The notes under the pieces: generated by a model
What the model was told of the DNA's origin: nothing
Database searches by the model: none
Seen by the model: the letters and a program-made list of their open reading frames with translations, nothing else
Made by a program: the position numbers and the translations under genes
Source of the DNA: Artocarpus heterophyllus
Lineage: Eukaryota; Streptophyta; Magnoliopsida; Rosales; Moraceae
NCBI GenBank assembly: GCA_025403435.1
Contig: CM046344.1
Location: forward strand, 20,937,652-21,001,651
DNA: 64,000 nucleotides
Reading direction: 5' to 3'
In this document: positions 22,718 through 33,113 of the stretch, piece after piece
How the letters are laid out: each line of letters opens with the position of its first letter
How positions within the stretch are numbered: position 1 is the first letter of the stretch

Positions 22718-25700
22718 TTTATTATTAACCTCCCTTAGGAGCACTGTTTATAAAGTTAATGGCCAAAAAAAATTATTATTAGTATATGCTAAGATTAGAC
22801 AAGTCTTAGATGGTATATGCTAATCATGAGGGGATCCATGTTCCTAATTGAATTTGGCAAGTCTCCCCAAGGCGGCTTGTTGAATTTTGAGTTAGGAATT
22901 ATCGTTGTAAAGTTGTGATATTTTTTTAAGGTTTTGACACATAAACACATTGTACGCTTACTTGTTTGTTTTATCTTACTAAACTATTGTGGAATGTTTG
23001 GTTATATTTGGTATATGAATCTTTGTTGTAGATTAAAATATCTAGAAATGTTTTGTCTTTGATACTCAATAAAAACACATTAACTGGCGAGAATTATAAC
23101 GATTAGAAACATAACCTAAATATTGTCTTATCCTTTAAAAAACTAAAATTTGTGCTAATAACACCGTGTCCTGCTACGCCTACTAGCAAATCCACTAATG
23201 AACAAATCCAAGCATATAAACGCTGGAACGATACTGATGATCACGCCCGCTGCTATATCATGGCAAGCATGAATAATATGCTACAGGCTCAACATGAAGA
23301 TTATGAGACTACTCAACAGATCTTGAATAATCTTGATGAAATGTTTGGAGGCCAGGCCTTGATGAAGCGACAAAGGGCTGTTCGGAAGATTCTTAAATGC
23401 AAGTAGAGACTGGGGACGCCTATGAAGAAGCATATGATGACGGTCATGGGTTACCTCGCTGTGGTTCAAACCCATGGAGCCAACATTGATGCTAAATCAT
23501 AGATGACTATAGTCTTTGAGACTCTTTCTAAGGAGTTTATCCTATTTAGAGTTTCATACAACTTGATCTATCGACATAATGTGACCTTAACTGAGCTAAT
23601 GAAGTAGCTACAGGAGTTCAAAAATCTGATCAAGGAAGCTCTGACTAGTGGCAAGGCAAACTTGGCGGTTGCACTGGTTCCAATTCCAATTCTGGGAAGT
23701 GAAAGAAGCAAAGGGCTAAGAACGGAAAATTTTCTATTCTGGCAAAAGGCAAGGATAAGAAGAAATAGAAGAGGAACCTGAAGAAATTAAAGTGTTTCTT
23801 TTGTAGGAAGGTTAAGCACATAAAGAAGAATTGCAAGGACTTCCACACTAAAGGAGGTAGGTGCGAACTTCTAATTGTTGAGACTTGTTTAGTTGAAGAA
23901 TCAAGTGACACCTGGGTCATAGATTCGGAAGTGACTAATCATGTCTGTGTTTCTCTGCAAGGGTTTAAAGAAATGAGAAGTTTTCAACATGAGCACTTCA
24001 TGTTTTGGATGGGCAATGGAACCTTAGTGTTGGCTAAAGCAGTGGGAGACGTCCTTCTTAACTTTGATAGTTATAGAACTTTATTTTTGAGAGATTGTTT
24101 TTATGTTCCTAAACTTAAAAGGAATTTAATTTTTGTCGCTTGTTTATTTAAAGGCTCTTATTTAGTTTCTTTTAATAATAAAGTTATGATTCATAAAAAC
24201 AAATCTTTTATCTATAATGGATAGATGCAAAACAACCTATGTTTTATCAAACCTAATATGGACTCACTGCTTATCACTAAGGTTAATAATAACTCTAAAA
24301 GGCTTAAAAACTCCTCGCTCTAATAAGACTTATATTTGGCACTTGCGATTAGGCCATATTAGCCAGAATAAGATTCAAAGGTTGGTAAGGAATGGACCTT
24401 TAAGTTACTTAAAGATGGAATCTATATCACAATGTGAATCTTGTTTGGAGGGCAAAATAACCGAAAGACCATTCAGGTTTAAGGGCAATCAAGCCGAAGG
24501 GGTCCTAGAACTTGTGATGTTGATGTTTGTGGTCCCATGAACATCAAGACACGAGAAGAGTACGAGTATTTTGTCACAGTTATTGATGATTACTCAAGAT
24601 ATAGGTATGTCTACCAATTCATCATAAGAGCGAAACTTTTAATAAGTTCAAGGAGTTTTAAGCTGAAGCAAAAAAGCAATTATGTAAGCCCATAAGGTAC
24701 TTCGATCCGATCGAGGTGGAGTATACCTCTCCAATGAGTTCTCAAGACACTTATTAGAGAATGGGATTTTGTCGCATTTGATTGCACCAGGCACTCCATA
24801 GCAGAATGTTGTGGCTAAGAGAAGGAATAGGACTTTGTTTAACATGGTTAGGTCCATGATGAGTTATTCTACATTGCCTTTATCCATTTGGGGATATGCA
24901 CTACAAACCGTATGTTATTTTTTGAACGATGTGCCTTGAAAATCAGCTCCTAAAACTCCTCATGAGTTGTAGACGAGTAGGAAGACATCCTTAAACCATA
25001 TTCACATATGAGGATATCCGGCTAATGTTTTGTACAAGGATGCAAACAAATTGGAAGCACGTTCGGAAGTGTGCGTGTTTTTAGGATACTCAAAAGGGAC
25101 AAAAGGGGGTTATTTTTATAATTCAAGAGAAAATAAAGTCATAGTTTCAATGAATGCAACTTTCCTAGAGGAAAATAACATAACGACTTTAAGCCTCTTT
25201 GTAAGTAGTACTCGAGGAGTTAGCGAGTGATTCGATCACTCCAGGGGTTCTGGTTGAATCAATCCAATCAATGTAGAAAAGCCGACCGAACAACAACCTA
25301 AGGAGCTTTGGTGTAGTAGGAGTGGGAGGATCGGGCGTCAACCCAAGAGGTATATGTTTAATAATGAAGCCTACTTGGCTGAACTGGATAAACATGATAG
25401 GGATCCTTACACTTACACAGACGTTATGAAGGATGTTGATTCAAAGCTCTAGACAGAAGCTATGAACACTGAGATGAAGTCTATGGAGACTAACAAAGTA
25501 TGGAGCTTGTGGCTTTTCCAGAAGAGGTAAAACCCATAGGGTGTAAGTGGATCTACAAGAGAAAGAGAGGGGCAGATGAGAAAGTCAAAACCCATAAGGC
25601 TAGACTTGTAGCAAAGGAATACAAGTAAGAGGAAGGAATCGATTATGAGGAAACCTTTTTGCTTGTAGCCATGCTTAAGTCCATCTGCATTCTCTAATCC

Positions 25701-26011
25701 ATAGCTGCTGCTCTCGACTACGAGATTTGGCAAATGGATGTCAAGACAACCTTTTTGAATGGCTATCTTGATGAGTCCAAATATATGGTACAGCCAGACG
25801 GGTTCAAAACTAATGGTCAAGAAGGTAAGGTCTATAAGTTGCTAAAGTCTATTTATGGACTTAAGCAAGCATCCCATCATTGGAACATAAGATTTTATCA
25901 AATGATCAAGACTTATTGGTTCAAGCAAAATATGGACGAATCATGTGTTTATAAACACATTGAAGATGGGAAGGTGTTTTTTTTACTGCTCTATGTAGAT
26001 GACATTCTGCT
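22718..26011 (+). mobile_element. Element C: Ty1/copia fragment, both ends lost
   Basis: It is collinear with element D (which is on the minus strand) from the late leader (TTATTATTAACCTCC, 22718) through gag, PR and IN into RT. It stops within the RT motif YVDDILL. No LTR is attached at either end. It is the same family as D and solo LTRs I and F, but clearly older. Confidence 0.88.
23038..26011 (+). pseudogene. gag-pol relic of copia fragment C
   Basis: The start codon position of D corresponds here to ATA at 23038. The Gag core is at 23150-23640 (MASMNNMLQAQHEDYET, MFGGQALMKRQRAVRK). The zinc knuckle is at 23793-23834 (CFFC ... H ... C). The protease motif reads DSEVTNH where DSGATNH is expected, so the active-site Gly is lost. 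The integrase zinc region is at about 24340-24470 (HLRLGHIS ... CESCLEGK), followed by the core and RT from about 25390. RT ends at LYVDDILLL (25990-26016), where the element is cut. Stops and frame changes are frequent. The order PR-IN-RT is diagnostic of Ty1/copia. Confidence 0.87.
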
Positions 26012-26012
26012 C

Positions 26013-26052
26013 TTGTCTTTTCTTTTCTTTTCTTTTCTTTTCTTTTTTCTTT
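26013..26052 (+). repeat. TTTTC pentanucleotide tract at the 3' break of C
   Basis: About seven copies of CTTTT start exactly where homology to D ends. It is either a microsatellite that seeded the breakpoint or filler at the junction. Confidence 0.85.
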
Positions 26053-26568
26053 TTGTTTTGGTTTAGCGGTCCGATTCTACCTTTGAAGTTTAGGAGTGCT
26101 TGTTGCCTTGTGATATAATATCTAAATGTTGTTGTCTTGTATTGTGTTTGGCTTGACTTTGATTAAAGGTTTAGGGTTGTTATAATTTTGGTTTTTTATA
26201 AATGCCGCTTTGTGATTTTTTATTTTTATTTTTTTGAAGAATGCTTTGTGAAATTGATTCTTTTGATTTCTGTTATATTAATTTGTGTAATTTGAAGGTC
26301 AAAATATGACTAAAAAATATATGAATAAGCCTATGAGTTATGATGATGACATGGAAAATGAAACATAATTTTGGAGAATGAAATAGGGAATTTTAGGACA
26401 AAATATTGATATTACTTTTAGTATCCTAGTTGGTTACTCTGGTCGAAAACTGAATGAAATCAACCGCCACAAAAGCGACTGCTGTCAATCAAAAATTGAT
26501 CGATTTTCTAAATATGCAGTCGGTGTTTTAATCCATTTTTTCAAAACCAACTGCCATCGGTTGGAAAC
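26053..26568. other. Unassigned sequence after C
   Basis: T-rich, no gene seen. 26425-26565 has alternating GTCGGT and ACCGACTG-like words, including AACTGCCATCGGTT, resembling the subterminal repeats of CACTA DNA transposons. This is weak and not enough to call an element. Confidence 0.4.
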
Positions 26569-28199
26569 TGTGACATCCAAAATTTTAATTTATTTGATTA
26601 TGTATAAATTTAATTATTTAGTGTGCCAAAATTTAAAAAAAATCCATAAATTAGGTTAATTAAATTTTCCACATAATTTAACTTTCTTTTAAAACAAAAA
26701 CTGATTTCTAGTTTAAAATAGAAAATTCCAAAATTTCTCCATTTTCATTAAACACAACTAACATTTTCTACATTATTACAATTATACCACCTTATTCTTT
26801 CCAAACTTTTTCACGTGATTTCTTCCTAAACAAATTCATGTTGGACCAAGTGCCCTAAAGATTAAATGATGTAATAAGTTTTTGGAGACATTTAATCAAT
26901 AAAGAGTTTATTTATTATTCATATACCAAATGTTGTCCTTTTTATATTCATATTTGTTGAATGTATAATAAGCAAACAAAAGTCTGAGACTGTTGGTTTA
27001 AATCTTTAAGATCATGCATACAATAGACAGATTATACGGAAGATACGAATCTTAAAGGTGATAATCTAAACAATAAAATCCATAATCGAGGGAATAAAGT
27101 TGGGCGTTTTATTTATGTTAAGATTGTTATGGCCTACATCCTTAACGAGAGATGACTTGTCTTGGTCATTGGAGTGGGACCCCGCGAGTAGAAACATTGG
27201 TATATTATCATAGGTGATGATATATTAGATCGGCATAAAAAGTTAAATTGATTTGATTAATAATTTTGTTTGTTTAAATCAATTCACTTTAGGCAATCAT
27301 ATATGTTATATCTTAATCCTGAAATGAATAATGGGTCCGTATTCTTGACTTGTGTCTTTTGATTTACCAAAAGATGACATCCTGATTTAATCAGTACGCA
27401 TATCGGTACGTTGGGGACATGTCTCTTGAATGACGTAGACTCGTCATTCATAGATATGGAATCCATAGCTCTTTTGTAGAGTTAATGATATACTCTTATA
27501 GGCATTATCCTATAATTGAAAGACTGAAACGCTTAATCATTCGGATACATAGATGTAACCAAATGGTATACTATTTAAGAATAGTAAGTATTCCAATGGT
27601 GAGATAATGAAATGTAAGATAAAAATAATTAGAAAGGTAAAACAAAATTTATCTTTAAGCTGGTTATGAATATCGTATAGGGATGTTACACACATTATGA
27701 TATGTCATGGACGGTGAGCTTGTTGGAGCTTTGTGATTTTATATAGTTTGAGAGTACAGCTCTAAGCTTTTAGTGGAGAAGCATTAGTGTTCATAATTAT
27801 AAAATATGTATACAGGATATGCTAGTTTACAATTATAGGAGTTTGATCTATATAGATGTCAATTAGGTCCCCTTTACTAGCTCACAATAATTCCTGTAAC
27901 AACACATGTGTTTTTCCTACATATTAGTCACTTATGTTAATTATTAGATTAGCTGAAATTCGATAAGAATGGATTTAATAATTCATGTTAGTTTATTAGT
28001 TGAATTTATTTTGTGAATTAATTCAAGATAAACATGTTGAATTATTTGGATAATATTTTATTTGATATGGAATTATCTGTATATGACTGTTTTAATTAGA
28101 TAACTTCTGTATTGAGTTATTTGAATTAAAACTGAGGCTTTATCTAAGATTCCTATGTGAAAATAAGATATTCTAAGATCTCCAAATTATCGCTCAATC

Positions 28200-28318
28200 A
28201 ACAAGCCGATGGCCAAGTTTGGCAGGCCGGTGTAGAAAGTTCGATAGACCGATGTAGTTAGTTCAATAGGTCGATGGAGTTGGTTCGGTAGGCTGATCTC
28301 CTAGATCAGCATGCTGAA
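28200..28318. repeat. Phased dyad array in solo LTR I (6 units)
   Basis: Centres at 28203, 28224, 28246, 28268, 28290 and 28311, with intervals 21, 22, 22, 22 and 21 bp. Units are variants of TTCGGT-AG-GCCGAT, several decayed in one arm. It lies 116 bp upstream of a TATA box. Confidence 0.82.
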
Positions 28319-28426
28319 CATGCAATAATCAAGTTACGCATTTTTGATGCGTTTTTCATCAAAAGTTGATCCAGACTTGAATTTTCAAGCCTAATCTGAT
28401 AATGTTTAACCCCAGATCAGGACCAT

Positions 28427-28434
28427 TATAAAAG
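28427..28434 (+). promoter_or_regulatory. TATA box of solo LTR I
   Basis: TATAAAAG followed by GGGAGC, at the position matching TATAAAAAGG in the D LTR (minus strand 55290-55281). Confidence 0.7.
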
Positions 28435-29599
28435 GGGAGCTATTTTTTTATTGTTATTCAGATCATTTGAGAAGCATTGAGTAAGTACTTTTATGAGAGA
28501 AACTCTGAAACTCCCAAAGAGCTATTGTTCAACATCTAAAACTTTAGCTCTTGGTTTTCTCAAGTGGTTAGAAGGAGAGTCACCGGAGGAAGACTATATG
28601 ACGTGCGACCACCTGCACTCCGATCATGGATAGAGAATAACAAAGAAGACCAATTTGTTGAGGCTCTTCTAGAACGTCTTTTTCTTCTCGGTTTTTCTGC
28701 ACCTTCGGTATACAAAAGAGGTATGTAAGATGTGTTATTAATTTATGTACTTAGCGTGTCAAACTTGTTATTTGAAAAAGCCTTTGATTTAAAAATTTTT
28801 AAAATTCTTTTACGTATTGTTTTCCAACAATTCATATTTCCCCTTCTCCAAAGTCTGATCAAACAAGACAAGCAACATGCATTCACTAAAGCTTGCTTTA
28901 AAAACATCACCTTCAAAACTACTCTAGACACACATTCCTCTCTCTGTCTCCCCTTCTCTCTATTTCAAAACCCTAACCAACAATTCCTTTTTCAAAAAAC
29001 TCATAATAGCTCCACCTCCGTGGCCACCTAGCTTTAAGAAGTTCAAGCTTGAATTCTAACCAAAGCCTTCCAAGTTTTCCAAAAGGGATTTGGGGTAGGT
29101 TTTTCTTAAAATGAATATGGTTTTTCAGTTGGTATTTACTACAATTTAACCTTGATTTTCGTCTCTTAAACTATTTGAAATTTCTAGTTTATGAACATAC
29201 ACATACCTTGAATGTTGATGAACAAACCTAAGTTTTGTTTTACAACAGAGAATAAAGTGTTGTTTTGATTCAATATCATTGTTAGAAACATATTCTAGAT
29301 TTTTAAACTTAAATTTTATGGTTGCATATTGAGTGTTTTTAAGATTTAAAAGCTTAAAAATCTGGTTTAAACATGTTTTGGTTTTTGTTTTTCATAAACG
29401 TCAAATTTATGGTTCTTGTGATTTTGGTGTAGAAATTCAAGGAAGTTTGTTTATTATGTCAAAACATGATTTACTAAGTGTTTTGGACTAAGTTTGATCA
29501 CTAGAAACTGATTTAAGGTGGAAATTTTTTAGTTTGGTTTGAGGCTACTCGCAAAGGGGCAAACTAGGTAAAAGCCCAGTTCTAGACATGGCGATTGAC

Positions 29600-30665
29600 C
29601 ACCCCTTTTGGAGGCCGATCGACCAGGGTAGGATGAGGTTGGGGTTGGGATCCTAGACTTAGGTCAGGGTCAAGTTCCAAGACTCGGGCATGGTCGATGT
29701 TAGGCTCTGGACAAAGGTCAAGGTCGGGTTGAAGGGTTGGCCTCGGGCTCGGGCTCGGGCTCGGGCTTAGGTTATGGGATAAGTGTCGGGCAGGGTATTG
29801 GGACTAATCAGGGTCATGTTTTAGGGTTGAATTTTAGGGTCGGCTGTTATGACAAAGATTAGTTTAAGTTCTATGACTAGGATCGAGGTCGAGGTCAAGG
29901 TCTAGGACTTGAGATGGATTTAATGCATCAGGTCAGATTTCGAGACCAAGATTGGGGTTGAGGTCAAGTTTCAGTACTACGATCAAGTTTTAGGACCGCG
30001 TTTGCATTTCAAGACCACGCTCAAAGTCAGGGTCGGTTTTTGGGGCAGGGTTAGGTTTCAAGACTAAGGTCAAGGTGGGGTTTTAGGATCAGGGTAAGGG
30101 CGAGGTTAGGGTCGACTTTCAGGATTGGTTGGGATTAAGTTTTGGGGTTGGGTTTGCAAATCGATATCATAGTTGGTGACGGGTTTTCTAACTAGGGTGT
30201 AGGGCTGGTTTCAAAACCACAATTGGGTCGCAAGAATAGAGTCAAGTTTGATACTTAGAAGCCAACCCCAACAACAGTCCTAGATACTAAAACCAAAACC
30301 AGACTCCGACCCTGATTTTGATCTCAAAACATAACCTCAATCTTAGTACTCAAGCTCAATATCTAACCTTGACCTTGAAACCCAATCATGGTCCTGAATC
30401 TCGATCCCGACCCTAACCCCAGAACCAGAACCCGACACCAACCCAGCCCCAGCCTAATCGTTGGTCCCAGAATTCAACTTTGGTCAAGAAAGCTAACTCC
30501 AACCATAAAACCCGACCCTTACCTCAACCTGCTCCAAAAACCTGACCGCAACTTCAGAATTAGACCCTGATTGTGATCTCAAAACTCAAACCTAACCTTG
30601 ATCCCAAACCTTAACCCCGACCTTGATCTAGGTTCCAAACCCCGGTCTGACCCTAACCTTGGAAT
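29600..30665. repeat. Degenerate G-rich/C-rich tandem repeat with strand switch
   Basis: 29600-30240 is built from loose units such as GGTCAGGGTCAAG and GGGTTAGGGTC, with a clean (GGGCTC)4 at 29744-29767. From about 30241 the same words appear as complements (CCTGACC, CTAACCTTGACC, CCCGACCC) to 30665. The whole is an imperfect inverted arrangement of a decayed minisatellite. No coding potential. Confidence 0.8.
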
Positions 30666-30673
30666 CCAACGAT

Positions 30674-31100
30674 GTGTTGTTGTTGTTCAATACTCTCAAA
30701 AAAATTAATCTCACCATAGTGTTTGCTCTCATGTACTTAATAACATGAATGCAAAAAATTAAAACAATAAGAATTATAATGGTTTACTCTAAAAAAAGCT
30801 ACGTCTATTGTGAGAAGGAGAAATTCATTATTTCCTGGAATGAATACACGCATTAATTCTCAATAAGAGGCTCGGGGCTTTCTTGTGGGATTAGTCTCCT
30901 TTTTATAGCCCTTCACAATTAATTCAAATACATTTAATCAAATAAATGGGAAAATCACAAAATTACTGCTTTCTATTTGAATCATGGGTTGTGTCCTTAT
31001 CTTGCGTTGACCAAATCTCCAGAATCTGGTGATTGGGTGGTTTATCTAAATTTTATCCTACACGCAACCAATTGTTCATAGCCTCGCCTCCATTTGGCCA
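30674..31100 (-). repeat. Possible LTR remnant
   Basis: The minus strand has CTATAAAAAGGAG (about 30912-30900). Some 120 bp later comes AATAGACGTAGC, then AGAGTAAACCATTATAATTC. That order (TATA, GACGTAG, short AT block) is the common R-U5 layout of plant LTRs and resembles 40250-40310. Boundaries and family are unknown. Confidence 0.3.
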
Positions 31101-33113
31101 GTTACGCTAGCCTTTTCAATATGTGTAGCACGGTCTTATGAAAAAATGTTAGCCTCAACCATTTAACTGTTATTTCTTGATGGTCCAAGAGACGCTTCTA
31201 GGCCGAACCCAATGAGCCGCTAAAACAATCCATAACAATTACTATTACTATCACTATCACTATCACTATCACTATCACTATTATATTGTTGAGTAATAAG
31301 AATGGTGTGCACTAAGGAATTCCAACTAAGCTGACACCCTCTAGCACCACATTCACTTGTTTCATCTCCACTAAAATTTTCTCCCATTCTGCACTACATG
31401 CATAACTAATAACTTGTTCGGAAGGAGGGAGTGAAGTGAAGAAATTAGTGGACGAATGTTCAATATTAATGGTTGTTTGATAGGAGAGAAAAGGTCGATG
31501 AACGAATTTAGTGAGAAATTTCAATCTTTCCAATTATCCCAAATTTTAATCTCTCCTAAATATAAAAGAAATTAAGGGAGAAAACCCAGACAAAATAGAT
31601 ACTCTTCTACCTTTCTATTTTCCTCGGTTATACGTCAATTTTTCCTCCTAGATTGAAATGTAACATTTACCCAAATATCTACTTGGATGGTGCTAGAAGG
31701 CCCTATCATCGCCGCACATAATATAATATAATATAATGCAATATAATAAATAAAAAAAGAGCAAATTAAGGAATATGCATCCCAATTCACCTCTTTAGTA
31801 GTTTTTTTTTTAATAAAAAAAAGGAAGTGAAAACTCTATAGCATTTAATAAAGGACGTAAATGTTTTATGCTCGCTCACTATAGTAACATCCCTCGCATT
31901 CCCCACTTCATAATTCCTTCGGAGGCTGCAGATCATGGTATGGTTATCGCTTCTACCATAATGCCCAATAAAAGTTTGTGGTCGCCGAAAAATATCGTCA
32001 TCATGGTTGCATATTCGTGAAATTAGATGACCATAAACTGTTCTTGTTTTCTGATGTACATAATAATCCACAATATGCTTAGAGAAATGAATCTCTTCCA
32101 ATTATGATGTAGATGTAGAGGACCAGTTCTTGAACAGGCTCAATTGCTGGAGCTAGCTCTTTTTACTCGGCCCTTGTAGTTTTATAGAAATGTCTTACAA
32201 GATTATTTATTGACGAGAAGCTTGGAATAAATGATCAGTGATTATATATTATCACATGCAAGACGAGGATTAAAACATGAATTAAAGATAAACAAAAAAA
32301 AAATGAAAGACAAGTACAAATCCAAAGAAACTTTAATTCCCTCACACTTACAAATAGAAGTTCTCTTTTGATTTGGGCGAATTAACCCTCCTTGTTGACA
32401 GTTGAACATATTATAAAATTACTTCGAAACACAAGGAATTTTTCTCCAATAGGTTACATCAAAAGCTTTTAAAAAGAGAAAATAAATGAAAAAGAAATAT
32501 AAGGGTCAACAAGAATATACTAACCTCCACAAAAGTGTATCCCCATCAACATGGGATCTCTAAATAGGTTGTCAAACAGCACTCAATATCCATCCATCAT
32601 CTAGCCACGCCTCAGCCCTCCGTTAAGGTGCCACTAGTAACTGCTTTTTACGGGTAATCCGAGAATTTTTGAGAACAAGATACAAGATTGAATATCCTAC
32701 CTGGAAAAACAAGAAGATGACAACATCAAGCACAGCACACTAAAGAAACAGAAAAAGAAAACAACTCAACATACAATCGCTGCGTATAGAAGTCCCGTTC
32801 GAATTACTACAATGCAAGGCTCTTCCATCATTAAACATTATCAAAATCAAAATTTATAGCATGGAGAATTTTATTTTTTCCCCCCTTCACAGAAGGTATG
32901 CATCTCTAATAACCAGGATGTCACCAAACCAATCTCGATTTTCAGGCCCCAATCAACTTTTTCAACAAAACTTAAAAGTAGATATCCCCTATTAGTAGGC
33001 CTTTGATTATAATTTTGCACATCCAGACCAACAGCCAATACAAATTCCATTTGTAAGAAGTCTAGAAAGAGTTCTTATATCTACATGATAATAACCGTCA
33101 CAAAACACTAGCC
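31101..33113. other. Intergenic region and 3' UTR side of the AGD gene
   Basis: Two minus-strand frames (31312-31533 and 31787-32101) show no domain I recognise and are not supported as genes. The segment next to 33113 should be 3' UTR of the ARF-GAP gene. On its strand a possible AATAAA-like poly(A) signal occurs near 32870 (plus strand TTTATTTT). Confidence 0.5.
31241..31281 (+). repeat. (ACTATC)n microsatellite
   Basis: About six to seven copies of a hexamer, with interrupted edges. Confidence 0.9.

Larger units (their letters stand above)
26839..28829 (+). mobile_element. Solo LTR I of the D/C copia family
   Basis: A single LTR of 1,991 bp, TGTTGGACC to TTTCCAACA, flanked by perfect ATTCA repeats (26834-26838 and 28830-28834). 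It aligns along its length with the LTRs of D in opposite orientation, including TTTTTGGAGACATTT near the start and GTTGAGGCTCTTCTAGAACG near the end. No internal region or second LTR is present, so it arose by LTR-LTR recombination. Confidence 0.93.
26569..29600 (+). repeat. Degenerate chromovirus-like LTR remnant hosting solo LTR I
   Basis: Excluding the nested solo LTR (26839-28829), the sequence starts TGTGACATCC after GAAAC and is AT-rich. It then has a CTCTCTCTGTCTCC block (28940-28965), a GTTCAAGCTTGAATTC block and a GGCCGATCGACC block near 29613. This order resembles the LTR of A and, in part, K. No right end or target duplication was found, so the call is tentative. Confidence 0.4.

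Noticed and set aside
28732..29031. 99-codon plus frame across the right end of solo LTR I
   Set aside because: It crosses the LTR boundary and target duplication at 28829-28834, so it is a chance junction frame.
31787..32101. Minus-strand 104-codon frame
   Set aside because: No domain, splice context or neighbour support. It ends in a Lys-rich run encoded by an A tract. Left as unassigned.
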